From NCBI GenBank assembly GCA_022316685.1, contig JAKJHU010001574.1, positions 1 through 64,000 of the forward strand: a stretch of 64,000 bases of DNA, read 5' to 3'. Source of the DNA: Progne subis subis (taxonomy: Eukaryota > Chordata > Aves > Passeriformes > Hirundinidae). Numbering within the stretch: position 1 is the stretch's first letter; every line of letters starts with the position of its first letter. Below, in pieces: positions 32,719 to 43,960 of the stretch. The translations under genes were made by a program, and so were the position numbers. The notes below the pieces were generated by a model that had not been told where the DNA came from, did not search any database, and saw only the letters and a list, made by a program, of their open reading frames with translations.

Positions 32719-33770
32719 CCTCCTTCCAGCCCTTCTTGGGGATGGGCTCACATTGGCACCTCCAGTCCTCTGGGACCTCCCTGCAGAGCCAGGACTGATG
32801 AGAAATGATGGAGAGCAGCTTGGTGAGCTCATGCACCAGCTGCCTCATCCCCCTAGGATGGATCCCATCTGGTCCCACAGACACCTGTGAGCATCTGAGG
32901 GGCTCAGCAGGTCACCAGCTGCTTCCTCCTGGATTCCAGGATGGCTGTTCTGCTCCCTGTGCCCATCTACCAGCTCAGGAGAACACCTGCCCTGAGGACA
33001 ACCTGTCTGATGGTTGAAAAATGAGGCAAACAAGGTGTTAAGCAGCTCAGCCTTTTCCTTATCTCTAGTTACTATATTCCTCACAGCATCCATTAAAGAC
33101 TAAATGTTTTCCTTATCCCACATTTTGCTATAAATTTCTTTGTGGAAACATTTTAATTTTTCAGAAAACTGGCCAGGTTAAATTTTAACTGATCTTTCAC
33201 CTCTCTAATTTTCTTTCCACATGACCTAACAACATCCTTAAACATTTCCTAATTTGCCTGACTTTCTATCTGAGGTGTTGCAGCTTTTTTTTTCCCCCTT
33301 GACTTCCCACAAAAGTACCATGGACTGCCAGGCCCATCATTTTCCTCACTGGCTCATCTTTTGGCACACCAGGACAGGATGCTCCTCTCCCCTTAAGATT
33401 CCTTTCTTGAAGTGTGTCCATCCTTCCTGGACTCTCCTTTTTAAGGGCTGTTTTAAGGGCTGTTTTAAGGGTTTTAAGGGCTGTTTCCCTTAAAAAAAAA
33501 TCAGTACCTGATTCGGTACTCCCCAAATCTGCATCCTAGAGAGGCCAATATAATTTCAGGCCCTCCATAATTTCAGTGTAGATGTTTTGTTGATGCCTTT
33601 CCTTCTTTCCCAGATTTTTGGAAAGTTGATTATTTCATGGTCACTGCACCCCAGGCAGCCTCAGTCCATCACATCTCCCACCAGCCCTTCTCTGTTTGTG
33701 GACAGCATCAGACAGAGCTTTCCTTGGCAGTGGGAGTGTTACCAACAATTTGGTAAAATAAAAAACTCCT
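32719..33770 (-). mobile_element. CR1 LINE ORF2 fragment, minus strand
   Basis: On the minus strand it reads CR1 RT words (GPDGIHPRGM, REVPEDWRCQCEPIPKKGWK) next to the ERV-2 LTR. It then runs upstream into the linker and the end of the endonuclease region near 33620-33750 (CTGCACCCCAGGCAGCC). A short slip-type repeat of TTAAGGGCTGTT is at 33441-33485. The CR1 RT start abuts the LTR exactly at its CA end, so the CR1 3' half is missing. Confidence 0.88.
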
Positions 33771-33775
33771 TAACA

Positions 33776-34190
33776 CCAATGTAGCATTTAGAAGCAGCAT
33801 TCTTTATTTGGCTGGATGCACGGGGGAACAGCTCCTCCCAAAGCCGTGCATGGTGAGTACAGGAAAGTTTCTGTTTACATTCTGTATTTTGCATTCATAT
33901 TCATTGATGGTTCTGGAATAAACATACAAGTATCATTTCCATGGAATCATTTACATATTTCCCTTCCCCATTTCCATGCACTCTTCTGTCCTGGGGGTCT
34001 CTCCGGTGGTCTCTGGTGCTCACAGACCCCAATGTTCCAGTCAGCCTGGCTGAGCTGGCAGGACACTGAGGCTGGTGAATTTCCAGTTCCCCTTCCACAC
34101 AATGGGCATGGTGTGGTTTCCATGGGCCAGTGGTTTTGGAGAATGAGCATTGTGGTAGCTCACCAGGTGTAGACCATTTATCATCTGGTA
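33776..34190 (-). mobile_element. ERVL-type LTR, minus strand
   Basis: On the minus strand it contains AATAAAGAATGCTGCTTC followed by TTGGTGTTAAGGAG, shared with 12835-12860. Upstream of it is a U3-like stretch with TTCCAGAACC. It is a probable solo LTR fragment. Confidence 0.6.
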
Positions 34191-34395
34191 ACATGAGGTC
34201 ACAGAGTGGGCTATGACATAGCAGAGTGGGTTAGGGGAGGTCATCAAGCAGCTATGACATCATAGGCCATTTCTGTGACATCACAGAGCCATCTGTGACA
34301 TCACAGAGCAGAGGTATGACATCATAGAGCTGGCTGTGACATTACTGGGTGGCTCTGTGACATCACAGGGGGGCTGTGTGATGTCACTCTGTTGA
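34190..34395. repeat. TGACATCACAGAG repeat array 2
   Basis: About eight units of TGACATCACAGAG and variants. It stands in the same position relative to the composite repeat as array 1. Confidence 0.8.
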
Positions 34396-35880
34396 TCATT
34401 CCACGCCAGCCCCCGCTCACAGTTTCCCCCATGAAGTCCAAGGCTGTTCATGTCCAGCAGGGTCCCCTGTCCCCCAGAATCCCCCCAGTGCAGCTGGAGC
34501 CACAGCCTCCACCAAAGGATGTTCCACAGGATTGACCCCAGAGCCTGACACAGGGACAAGGGGGCTGGGCTGTGTGACCAGGACATCAAGCACCTGCATT
34601 ATCCAGGTCACTGTGACCTGGGTTGGGTTCCCCAGGGCAGGAAAGATGTCTGGCAGCTGCAGCAGGGTTAGGGAAGGGCCCCAAGGTGGGGCTGGAGCCC
34701 TTTGGCTGTGAGCAGAGGCTGAGGGAGCTGGGCTTGTCCAGCCCAGAGCAGGGAAGGCTGAGGGGCTCCTCATGCCAGCCTGGCAGTGCCACCGAGGAGG
34801 TGATGGAGAGCACAGAGCCAGGCTCTTCACTGGGGGCCTGGTGGGAGAAAAAAGACCATGATATAGGGTGAAAGAGGGGAGCTTCAGCCAGGACAGGAGG
34901 AAACCTTTGTTCCCATGGGCTCAGCCGGGTGCTGAGATGCTGCCATCTCCCTGTCCTTTGGGATTTTCCAATCCAGACCAAATCAAGCCTTGAACCACTT
35001 GGTCTGACCCCATTTCTGACAGCTTGGGCTGCTGACTTGCTGCGGTCCTTTTCAATTCAGCTCTCTAATGATCCTGGGACAGTGCTGCTCCCTGTTTTAC
35101 ACTGGAGCACAGCAGATGGGACAGGAGCCCTGCAGGGCTGTACAGGACCTGCAGCTTGCGAGGTGCACGAACACATCTTCATTAGCTGGGTCATTTGAGC
35201 ACTTTTAAGAAATGCCGAAGTTTTTCCCACCAGGAGAGACCAGGAATTGTACGATGACAGGAGAAGGAGTCCTGATCTTCCCCTCTCTTTGTGTCACTGG
35301 CTGGACTTCTGTTTTTCATGGGGCTGTGCCTTCCCTTGGTTTTGTTGTCTGACAATAAATGAACATCCCTCTGTGTCTCAGGCAGCTCGTTCTGCAAGGA
35401 AAGCAGGTGGGAGTTGGTGCCAAGGAGCTGAAAGCTGCAGCTGCAGCCTGGAGTGGAGGAAGCTCAGATTGGCACAAGGCTGCTCTGAGTCCCAGGGGCC
35501 TGGATGAGGAAAATGGTGGGGTGGGGGTAGGGGCAAAATGTGATTGATTGTCAGTCATGAAGGGTCTTGATTTTCATATTTATTCAGAGTGCATGAGGTG
35601 GTGCTCAGGATGGATATCAACTGGAGATTGCTGATATCAATCTATAAACAAGAAAAGAAAATTAATAGGACAAAAATCTCCCCGCTTTTTTAAAATATAT
35701 AATATATTTTCTTTGAATACACTTCTGAAATGTATACAATTAACCAGAGAAGAATTGAAGACTTGAAATTAAATTATTCCCAGGGGCTTGTCTTGTTTTG
35801 GGTGTTTTGAAATACTAATGAGCCTTTGGCACTGAATTCCTGAACTGAAGAACTGAAGACTGAACAAGCCTCTAGAGAGC
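34396..35880 (+). repeat. composite repeat, copy 3
   Basis: 34535-34830 matches 9985-10290 and 15118-15420, including the CR1-like segment. 35480-35690 matches 10700-10880 (GGTGGGGTGGGGGTAGGG, then GATTGATTGTCAG). Between them lie ~600 bp unique to this copy. Confidence 0.8.
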
Positions 35881-35929
35881 TAAAATTCATCAGGGAACCT
35901 CCAAGTTGCAGAGGATGCATCCACAGCAG

Positions 35930-36290
35930 AGCAGATTGAAGAGATTCCAGGGGATTCCAGCTTATAAAGAGCCGTGAGCTCATGTGCAGACACAGGGGCT
36001 CCATGGAGACATCCCAGGGGTCCTTAATCTTCCTGAGGGTCATGAGGTGACAGACAGTCACAAGGGCTGCACAGTGACAACAGAGGTGTCTGTACACTGC
36101 CAAGGAGCCAATTTGTCCCAGGCAGTGGCAGGAGTCCAGTGGTGACATCCCTGTGCTCCTAAAGAATAGTGAGGTGACAGCAACTCACAGGGCTCCATGG
36201 TGACATCCCAGGAGTCTCCAGGCTGCCAAAGAGCCAGGATGTCACAGACACTCACAGGGGTTCCTGTCATGGGCATAGTGGGAGCTTCAG
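35930..36290. repeat. degenerate ~75-bp tandem repeat
   Basis: The phrases GGGCTCCATGGTGACATCCC and AGGTGACAG...CTCACAGGG recur four to five times with heavy decay. Confidence 0.5.
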
Positions 36291-36700
36291 GCACAGTTTA
36301 TTAAAGAAGCTCCTGTTGGGTCATGAGGTACAGAAAGGACCCTCAACACCCCAATCATACCCCCAAGCTCCCCAAACCAGGACCCCCAGGCTTTACAAAA
36401 TCCTGTGAGAGGATGCTAGGAGTGGCTGGATCCAATCCCAGCCCCAGACGTTGTCAAGGATCTACGTGTAAAGAATTAGCTGGTATAGAAACTTTGTACA
36501 TCTTTGTCCCACAGCATTAAGGATGGCAAACCAGAAGTATTTGTGCACATATAGGTATAAGTGATTACGGTCCTGATTAGACAAAAAGGTCTTAATCAGA
36601 ATTATTTACTCCAGAGTACAGGAGCTATAACACCTATTTTAATATAGTGCTCTAGGAAGCAAATTTGAAGCAATTGTATTAAAACAAAATCAGTTATTAA
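36291..36700 (-). mobile_element. possible LTR fragment, minus strand
   Basis: The minus strand has AATAAACTGTGCC after GAGCTTCTTT, a typical poly(A) context of bird LTRs. No ends are defined. Confidence 0.35.
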
Positions 36701-36769
36701 GTAGAGATGAGTGTCTCTCCCTCAGACCAATGATTCTGGGCAAATATAATAAAGTGTCCTGCCCTGCCC

Positions 36770-38185
36770 TGTGTGTCCAAGATGTTTCCTCAGCCCTTCT
36801 CTGTCTCTGCAGGGGCAGTGCCTGTGAGCAGAGGTGGAGGGAAGAGACTCCCAGCACAGCAGCACAGCCAGGGACAATGGCCCTGGCTCTTCCCACATCT
36901 GCTCTTCCCAACTCCAGCCTCTCCTTCCCAGCCCTGCTGTGGCTGTCAGGCCCGAGTGCTCTGGCAGCTTGGTCACTGTGCTGCTGCGTGTCCGTGCTGT
37001 GCCCACAGGCAGGGACAGGCCATGGGCACTGCTGGGACACAGCTGGGCTCCAGCACAGCAGCTGCAGCAGCAAAGGGATCTCCTGAGGGCAGGGCAGGAA
37101 GGCTTTGCTCTGCCTGCAGAGTCCCTCTCAGGAATAGGCCCAAGGAACAGACTCTGAAGAGGCTCCTTGTGTTCCTTGTTCTCCCAGGGCTCAGTGGGAT
37201 GAGATCAGGGTCCCAGTGTGGCCTTCAGGGCACTCAGGGCTGGCTCAGGTTCTGCTTGTTGGTGGCCAGGGCCCATCAGATGGGGAATGGTCTGTGCTGA
37301 ACCTGGCTGGGGCTCTGCAGCTGGTGCCAGGGCTGATGGCAGGGGAAGGTTTGTCTGGAGGGCCTTGGGAGCTGCCAGGAGAACACAGGGCACCTGCAGG
37401 GACAGTGTGTGCCAGGGATCAGCAGGGAGTGGAGCTCCCTGGGCACAGGCCTGGCCAGGGTGGGCTCACCCCGAGATCAAGGACTGAATGTGTGCTGTGA
37501 GCCAGGAGAGCTCTGCAGCCCCAGGGGACACAGCAGGCACAGGGAAAGGAGTCTGGGCACGGGCTGCTCTGACCCTCAGGGAACTTCCCCAGGAGGATGC
37601 AGGGCAGCCCCAAGGCCATGGGGCAGCCCTGGAACAAGGCAGGCACCTCTGAGCAGCCTCCATGGCCCCAGCAGAGCCTGTGTGCGAGGGGGTCAGTGCC
37701 GGGAGCAGCATCAGCTGCCTCTGTCTCCCAGCCTGAGCAGCAGAGCCCAGCAGAGGCAGCCCAGGGCCCCGGGCAGCACAGCCCCCGTGCTCTGCAGAGC
37801 AGCAGCCCCAGCTCGGGGCTGTGGGCAGCAGGGCAGGGGCTGCAGCAATGGCTGCTCAGGCCAGCACAGACGTGTTCCCCTGGCAAAGGCTCTGTGGGCA
37901 GCTGGCATGTGCCAGGAGCAGAGCAGGAGCCCGTGGCTGTGCAGAGGAGCCCTGGCCAGAGGCTGCCCTGTCCCTGGGGCAGCAGGAGCTGCCTGAGGAG
38001 CCCCGGGGCCAACTCTGTGCTGCTGTGCTGGGCAGCGGGGCTGGCCCTGGGGCTGCACGAGCTGCCTGAGCTGAGCATGTCCTGAGCATTCCAGACACAG
38101 AGTGGCTGTTCCTGACCTCCAGTGCCTCCAGTTCCTGCTGCAGGGCCAGACAGCTCTGGGCTGCTCTGCAGGGCTGGGGCAGGGA
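36770..38185. other. GC-rich non-coding block
   Basis: Open frames up to ~220 codons on both strands without any recognisable domain. Part of it (about 36990-37050) resembles the reverse complement of 60490-60560 (compare GGGACAGGCCATGGGCACTG). Confidence 0.55.
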
Positions 38186-38189
38186 GAGG

Positions 38190-38260
38190 AAAACAATGGA
38201 CCCTTGGTTATAAGAGTCCCTGTAACATCAGAATGATCTCCTTGGTTCCACACATCAGCT
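38190..38260 (+). repeat. dispersed ~42-bp minisatellite, array 4
   Basis: One to two units (ACCCTTGGTTATAAGAG, ATCTCCTTGGTTCCAC). Confidence 0.7.
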
Positions 38261-38389
38261 GGAGGAAGCTTTCATAGCCAGGGACTAAACAGCCTCTCCC
38301 AGCAACTGGGAATTCCTGCTGGTGCATTCCAACTTTCCAGGCAATGAGGTGGGCAGAAAAACCCAGGAAAACGAGGCAAGAAATCAGTA

Positions 38390-38766
38390 ACCCATACTAT
38401 AAGGCTTTTAGAGCAGATATTTGTTTATTCAATGCTAGGAGTGAGGGGGATAGCTCCACCACAAACTCACTTGTCTGTTCCTCACACAGTACTAGCTTTT
38501 ATACGTTTGTTTTGGGGTTTTTTTTAATTCTCATTATACTTTCCTACCATTCATGTTGTAACGTATTTTCTAATCACATGATTATGCAAACCCTTGTAGT
38601 ACATGCATAGTCTCTGCAGGCGGTGCTTGTCACCCTCCTGGTGGTTGTTTTGATGAAGACTCAGAAAACTTCCTGGCACTTGAACTTATTACCCCTGCTT
38701 CCTGCACATGCTCTATAAGATTGTCTGCTCAAATAGCCAGGGGTCAGCTGTTTGCAGTTACCTTGT
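38390..38766. other. AT-rich, possible LTR remains
   Basis: Begins ATACTATAAGGCTTTTAGAG and includes GTTTATTCAATGC, an AATAAAC on the minus strand. No clear ends. Confidence 0.3.
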
Positions 38767-39990
38767 GTCATGGTTGGACACTGGCCCACTGCCAGGCACC
38801 CACAAGAGTCCTTCACTCATCCTCCCCTGCCACAGCTGGGCAGAGAAGGAAAAAAATATTAAAGAACACTTCATGAGTGAGATAAGGACCAGGAGAAATA
38901 TTTCAAATGCAAAAAAGGCTCAAGTTCCAAAGTGAATTTTATTACTAACAGAATAAGAGAAGAATAATGAGGGGTAAAAGAAACCCTTAAAACACCTTTT
39001 TTCCACCCCGCTCCTCCCTCCTTCCCACGACAGCACAGAGAAACAGGGCATGGGAGTTTTCTCATTTCATCCAGAGACCTTCTTCTGCTGCTCTGGGAGA
39101 GGAGTCCTTCCCCCATGTGGCCATGGAGTCCCTCCCACTGGATACAGTTCTCCATGAACTGCCCCAGCGTGGGTCCACTCTCACGAGCAGCAGCCCTACC
39201 GCACCTGCTGCAACGTGAGTCCCTCCCACGGGCACACAGTCCTCCCAAACTGCTGCAGCATGGGGCTCTCCTCCCACGGGGTGCAGTCCTCCAAGGACAG
39301 GCTGCTCCAGCCTGGAAGCAGGGCCCCCTCTCTCCACCGGGTCTCCCACTGGATCACAGCCTCATCCAGGCATCCACCTGCTCTGGGATGGGCACCTCCC
39401 CAGGGGCTGTGGGTGGATCTCTGCATCCCCATGGATCCCCTGGGACTGAGAGTGGATCTCTGCATCCCCATGGGACCCCATGGGCTGAGAGTGGATCTCT
39501 GCATCCCCATGGATCCCCGTGGGCTGAGAGTGGATCTCTGCATCTACATGGAACCCCATGGGCTGAGAGTGGATCTCTGCATCCCCATGGATCCCCATGG
39601 GCTGACAGTGGATCACTGCATCCCCCATGGATCCCCATGGGCTGAGAGTGGATCTCTGCATCCCCATGGATCCCCATGGGCTGAGAGTGGATCTCTGCAT
39701 CCCCATGGATCCCCATGGGCTGACAGTGGATCTCTGCATCCCCATGGATCCCCATGGGCTGAGAGTGGATCTCTCCATCCCCATGGATCCCCATGGGCTG
39801 AGAGCGGATCTCTGCATCCCCAATGATATCCGTGGTGCCCCTGCTGCCAAAAACCAGGCCGTGCCAAACCAATACAGCTTGTTCTGATGAATTTGCTGAT
39901 TTCTGAAAAGAGCTTCATTCCCATTCCTTGTTACAACATAACTATTTCTTTCTGCACAGCTACAGCTTTTGGCACAGTTCAAGCATTATC
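38767..39990. mobile_element. ERVK-type LTR-like repeat carrying a minisatellite
   Basis: Starts TGTCATGGTTGGACACTGG, close to the opening of a common bird ERV LTR. It has an A-rich middle and then phrases such as GGGGTGCAGTCCTCCAAGG and GGCTGCTCCAGCCTGGA that I associate with that repeat family. The 39-bp array lies in its second half. Family assignment is from memory of bird repeats and is not certain. Confidence 0.5.
39405..39830. repeat. 39-bp minisatellite, about 11 units
   Basis: Unit: GGCTGAGAGTGGATCTCTGC, ATCCCCATGGATCCCCATG. Because 39 is a multiple of three, each frame repeats a 13-residue phrase. The array is open on both strands (up to ~200 codons). Frame openness here is not evidence of a gene. 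Confidence 0.95.
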
Positions 39991-40324
39991 TTCTTGCCTC
40001 GGCACCAGGGCCCATCAGGCTGAGTCTGACCTGTCCTTTCTCCAAGCTGCAAACAGAACCTGCCCCCAGCCAGTGCCCTGCAAACAGGCAGGGTTCTGTA
40101 GGGCCAGGGAGAGTGCACAGAGATTTGGGGTCTGTGAGTGCTGGCAGGGAGAGATCAGGCACAGGGAAACACCTGCAGGGGGAAAATCTCCAGGAAGCAG
40201 AGAGAGTCCCTGTCTCTGAGCCCCATGGCCTCCAGTCCCTGCTGCAGGGCCAGACCTGACTCTGCTGCTCTCTGGGGCTGGGACAGGGGCAGGGAGAGTC
40301 TGGACTCTGCAGTGCCAGCCAGAG
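39991..40324. other. no gene recognised
   Basis: GC-rich, with short open frames only. Confidence 0.5.
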
Positions 40325-40650
40325 GAAAACAATGGACCTTTGGTTATACAGGTCCCTGCAGTGTCACAATGGTCTCCATGGTTCCATGAGGCCATGAAGA
40401 GGAAAAATGGCTGCTGGATTCCTTGGGGCCCTGCAATGTAACAATTTCATCCTGGTTCCATGAGACCACAAAGCGTCACTATGGTCCACTTGGTTTCATG
40501 AGGTCCTGCAGTGCCACAATGGGCCCTCGGTTCTAAGAGATCCTGAAATGGCAGAGAGGTGTCCTTGGTGACAGAGTGACACAAGTGACCCTTGGTCACA
40601 CCAGGCCCCGCAGTGTCACACGGCACCTTCGGTTCTGTGGGGCCGCAGTG
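40325..40650 (+). repeat. dispersed ~42-bp minisatellite, array 5
   Basis: About seven degenerate units of the CCTTGGTTCCATGAGG family. Confidence 0.85.
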
Positions 40651-42640
40651 TCTGTTCTGCTGGTGAGCAGGGTCAGCACCACAGACACAGACACAAAGTT
40701 CAGGAATTCTGTGATTTATTATAATGCAGAACTGCAAAGAATCAGCAAAGGAGAAGCTCAGCAATGCACCCAATCATCACTACCCAAGATTGCCTGCAGT
40801 GATTAAGAAAGACAGCACCAGGTCCCCTCAGACTTTCCCATCACCCACATCCACACATCAGCTGGGGGAAGCTGTCCCCGCCAAGGAGTGCACACAGGAG
40901 GGAAGAGTGGCAGGGGCTGTGCTGAAAGTCAGCTCCATGTGCTGCTGCTGCTGCTGCTGCTGTGGGGGTCATTTGTGCATCCATGCCCCAGAGTGAGGGA
41001 TCAGATCCAGCCACTGCTGCTGCTCCCTGGGGATCAGCCACCATTTGGTTGTTGCTGTCAGGGCCAGCAGAAGCGGTGGCTGGAGCAGCGGGTGCTGACA
41101 GTGCCCCAAGGCCCGGGGCTGGAGGGGTCCCTGTGCTGGGGCTGGCAGGGAGCTGCCCCTTGTTCTCCCTCTGCGTCCCGCAGAGCTGGGCCGGGCACAA
41201 GTGGGGCAGCACAGCAAACAGGGAGCCTGCCAGTCTCTTCCAGCCCTGTCTGCTCACAGTTTGGGCCTTGGAGCTTCAGGTGGACAAAGGCAGCTGCTTC
41301 TGCTCCCTCTGTGTGTCCCGTGTTCAGCAGTGCTGCTCCATCAGTCTGTGCCCAGCAGTGGGAAAAGCCTCAGCCCTGCAGGGCCTGAGCAGCTCAGCCA
41401 GCGGGAAGGGAGCTGTTCCTCACAGGAATGAGCAGTAAAGGACTGTAGTACCTTGTCCTTGGGCAGAGCCCAAATTCTGGGAGGGAATAACAGAATTATT
41501 CACGTGCAGTGGTGCAACAGCACTGCAGATGCTGTGCCTGCAAACACATGGTTCAAGATATGCAAAAGAATTCTGCAACTCTTGACTAGAACAAGATGTC
41601 ACCAGTGCTGAACTCCAGTTATGTCCAAAGCACCCACTTTACACATCTGCTGGTCTGTGCTACGTTTTTTTTCTTCAGGGTATCCAAACAAAAGTAAACA
41701 GAAGAGAAGCGTACAACTTGATTATCAGAAATGTATCTCATTTTGCTGTACATTCCTTTTTTAGGCCGTGTTGTCTGCTTAAAAAGAAAAAGAAAAAAGA
41801 AAACCAAATATATATGAAAGAGGAAAGCAAAATATAAATGTGTAGCGACAAATCTTATAGAACTTTGGATTAAGATGTAACTGATCTTTTGAAAAAGAGA
41901 ACTAAGTTGTCTACTTTGTAAATGTTCTGATGGCATGGATCCATCTTACTGACGTCAGTGTCTTTTTTTAAAAGATTTTGTAGGTTTTTTTCCAATATGA
42001 AGATATTTTAAATTGTGTTTGAAGCAATAGGCAACTGAAAGATGGATGTGCATGACAGTGTCTTGACTTTAAAAATAGTACAGTTTGCAACTTGGATGTA
42101 AAGTATTGCAAATGAAATTTCAAAATCCCAATGGATTGTGTGACAGCAGCTTTTCCTTGAGGATGTGCAGCAACACAGACTTCATTAAGGGATTGGGGGG
42201 CTTGGGGCTTTGTCCTGTGCCCCTCTGAATGTCATGAACAGGACTTAACCTGCCACCAGCCCAGGTGACCTTCTGTCACCACAGCTCCTTGGACCTTGTG
42301 TCCCCCAGAGCAGACACAAAGTGTTTCTGCTGCACCCCCATAGCATAATTCCACTGAGAGCTGGGATTTTCCCAAGGCTTGTCTCCATTGTGCCATATTC
42401 CTAAAGAACCAGCAGCTCATCCTGATGAATATGGCGAGTTACACGGATGGTTTGTCAGCTCCATTTCCTGCCTGGAAATCCTGAACTGCTTCTGAATGCT
42501 GCTGCCTTCAGCTCTTGGACACCTATTCAAACAGAGCGGGAAAAAAAAATCCCCTGGCCAACAGTTTACGAGTGAGTTATATCAAAGTTAGAGCTCTGTG
42601 GGAATCTCTATCCATTCTTATCCCTTTAATATATCTATAG
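40651..42640. other. non-coding: GC-rich half with (CTG)n, then AT-rich half
   Basis: 40938-40963 is a (CTG)n/(TGC)n run of about eight repeats. From 41440 to 42640 the sequence becomes AT-rich, with no repeats I recognise and no convincing frame. It could be 3'-untranslated or intergenic DNA downstream of the minus-strand PIM loci. Confidence 0.45.
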
Positions 42641-42764
42641 GTGGGGGTGTGCACTGATGTGTCTTGTACAGAAAGGAAGGAGTGTGCAAGCAACATGACT
42701 GACACTTTCAGTGTTCATTCCATACCCATGAGGACAAAGACTATTATGGAAACCCTTGCACAGA

Positions 42765-42985
42765 CAAACCCTTCTATCCATGGATACAGAGACATCCAAG
42801 GAGCCCATGGCACACACAGACCCTTCTGTCCATGGATACAGAGACATGCAAGAGCCCCTGGCACACACAGACCCTTCTGTCCATGGATACAGAGACATGC
42901 AAGAGCCCCTGGCACACACAGACCCTTCTGTCCATGGATACAGAGACATGCAAGAGCCCCCTGGCACACACAGACCCTTTCCCCA
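42765..42985. repeat. 51-bp minisatellite, about four units
   Basis: Unit: CCTTCTGTCCATGGATACAG, AGACATGCAAGAGCCCCTGG, CACACACAGAC. 51 is a multiple of three, so frames stay open on both strands. Confidence 0.92.
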
Positions 42986-43960
42986 CAAGCTGCAGGACAT
43001 GAGAACACAACCCTTGCCAACACTGACTGCAAGCCACAGCTCTGGGTGCTCCCCATGAAGCTCAGCTCTGGCACCACTGTCTGCACCAGGCTCCAGGGGA
43101 TGCAGTGGGAGCCCGGCTGGGCTCTGCCCTGGGGCCATCCTGCAGGCAGAGCTGGAAACAGGGAGCATTTAGGTGCCACAAACAGCCAAGCCAGGGGCAC
43201 AGGGCAGCTGCTCCAGCCCAGACTGCACTGCTGTGTGCTGTGCTCTGGGGCTGGGCTCTGCGCAGAGGGGACTGCACTGGTGTGTGCCAGAGAGAAAAAG
43301 AAGCTCCAGCTTTAGTCTAACTGAGCTGGGTGGGTGAGCTGGGAAGAGTGGGGAGGCTCAGGGGGATTCACAGAGCTCATGCTGCTGGAAGGATGAGGAA
43401 AAGGGAGAGGGAACTCAGCAGTGAGGAGAGCTGAGGGCTGGAGAGCAGCTCTGAATGACACTAAAATGCCACTGTACCATCTGAGACATTGCTGTTCTTC
43501 TGCCAGGGACAGGATGAGTCCTAAGCCTGGGACTCGGTCTCCCTCATGGTGAGGGGCATCAAGGAAGGCAACAGTGTGATGGAGACTGCGATGGGCTGGG
43601 AACTCACTGGGGGAAGGAGGGAGCAGTTGTGAAGTAAAAGGCAGCTGGGGGAGAGAACTGTTCAGTGAAGGGCTGAGCTACAGCTTGAGCATGCTGAAAA
43701 ATGTCATTTAGGGTCACCCTAGATTGATTTTTTCACAAGGTATTGAAAAGGTTTAATTTAGGGGGGATGTCATGTTTTCCCTTGGAGATGTACATCTCCA
43801 AACTTGAGCAGCACTGCCAAAATGCTCAAGCAAGTCTCTGCTGCAGGTCACACCGTTTCTTCTTTGGCTGATTCCGGCCCGGTGCTGAGCTCCAGCAGAG
43901 CCCTGGCAGAGCCCAGAGCAGCCTCAGCATCCGCAGAGCCCGGCTGCAAGGAGAGAAAGC
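42986..43960. other. no gene recognised
   Basis: GC-rich to mixed sequence downstream of the kinase loci; no domain, repeat or signal that I can support. Confidence 0.45.

Noticed and set aside
39215..39872. Open frames of ~170-200 codons on both strands
   Set aside because: Produced by the 39-bp minisatellite.
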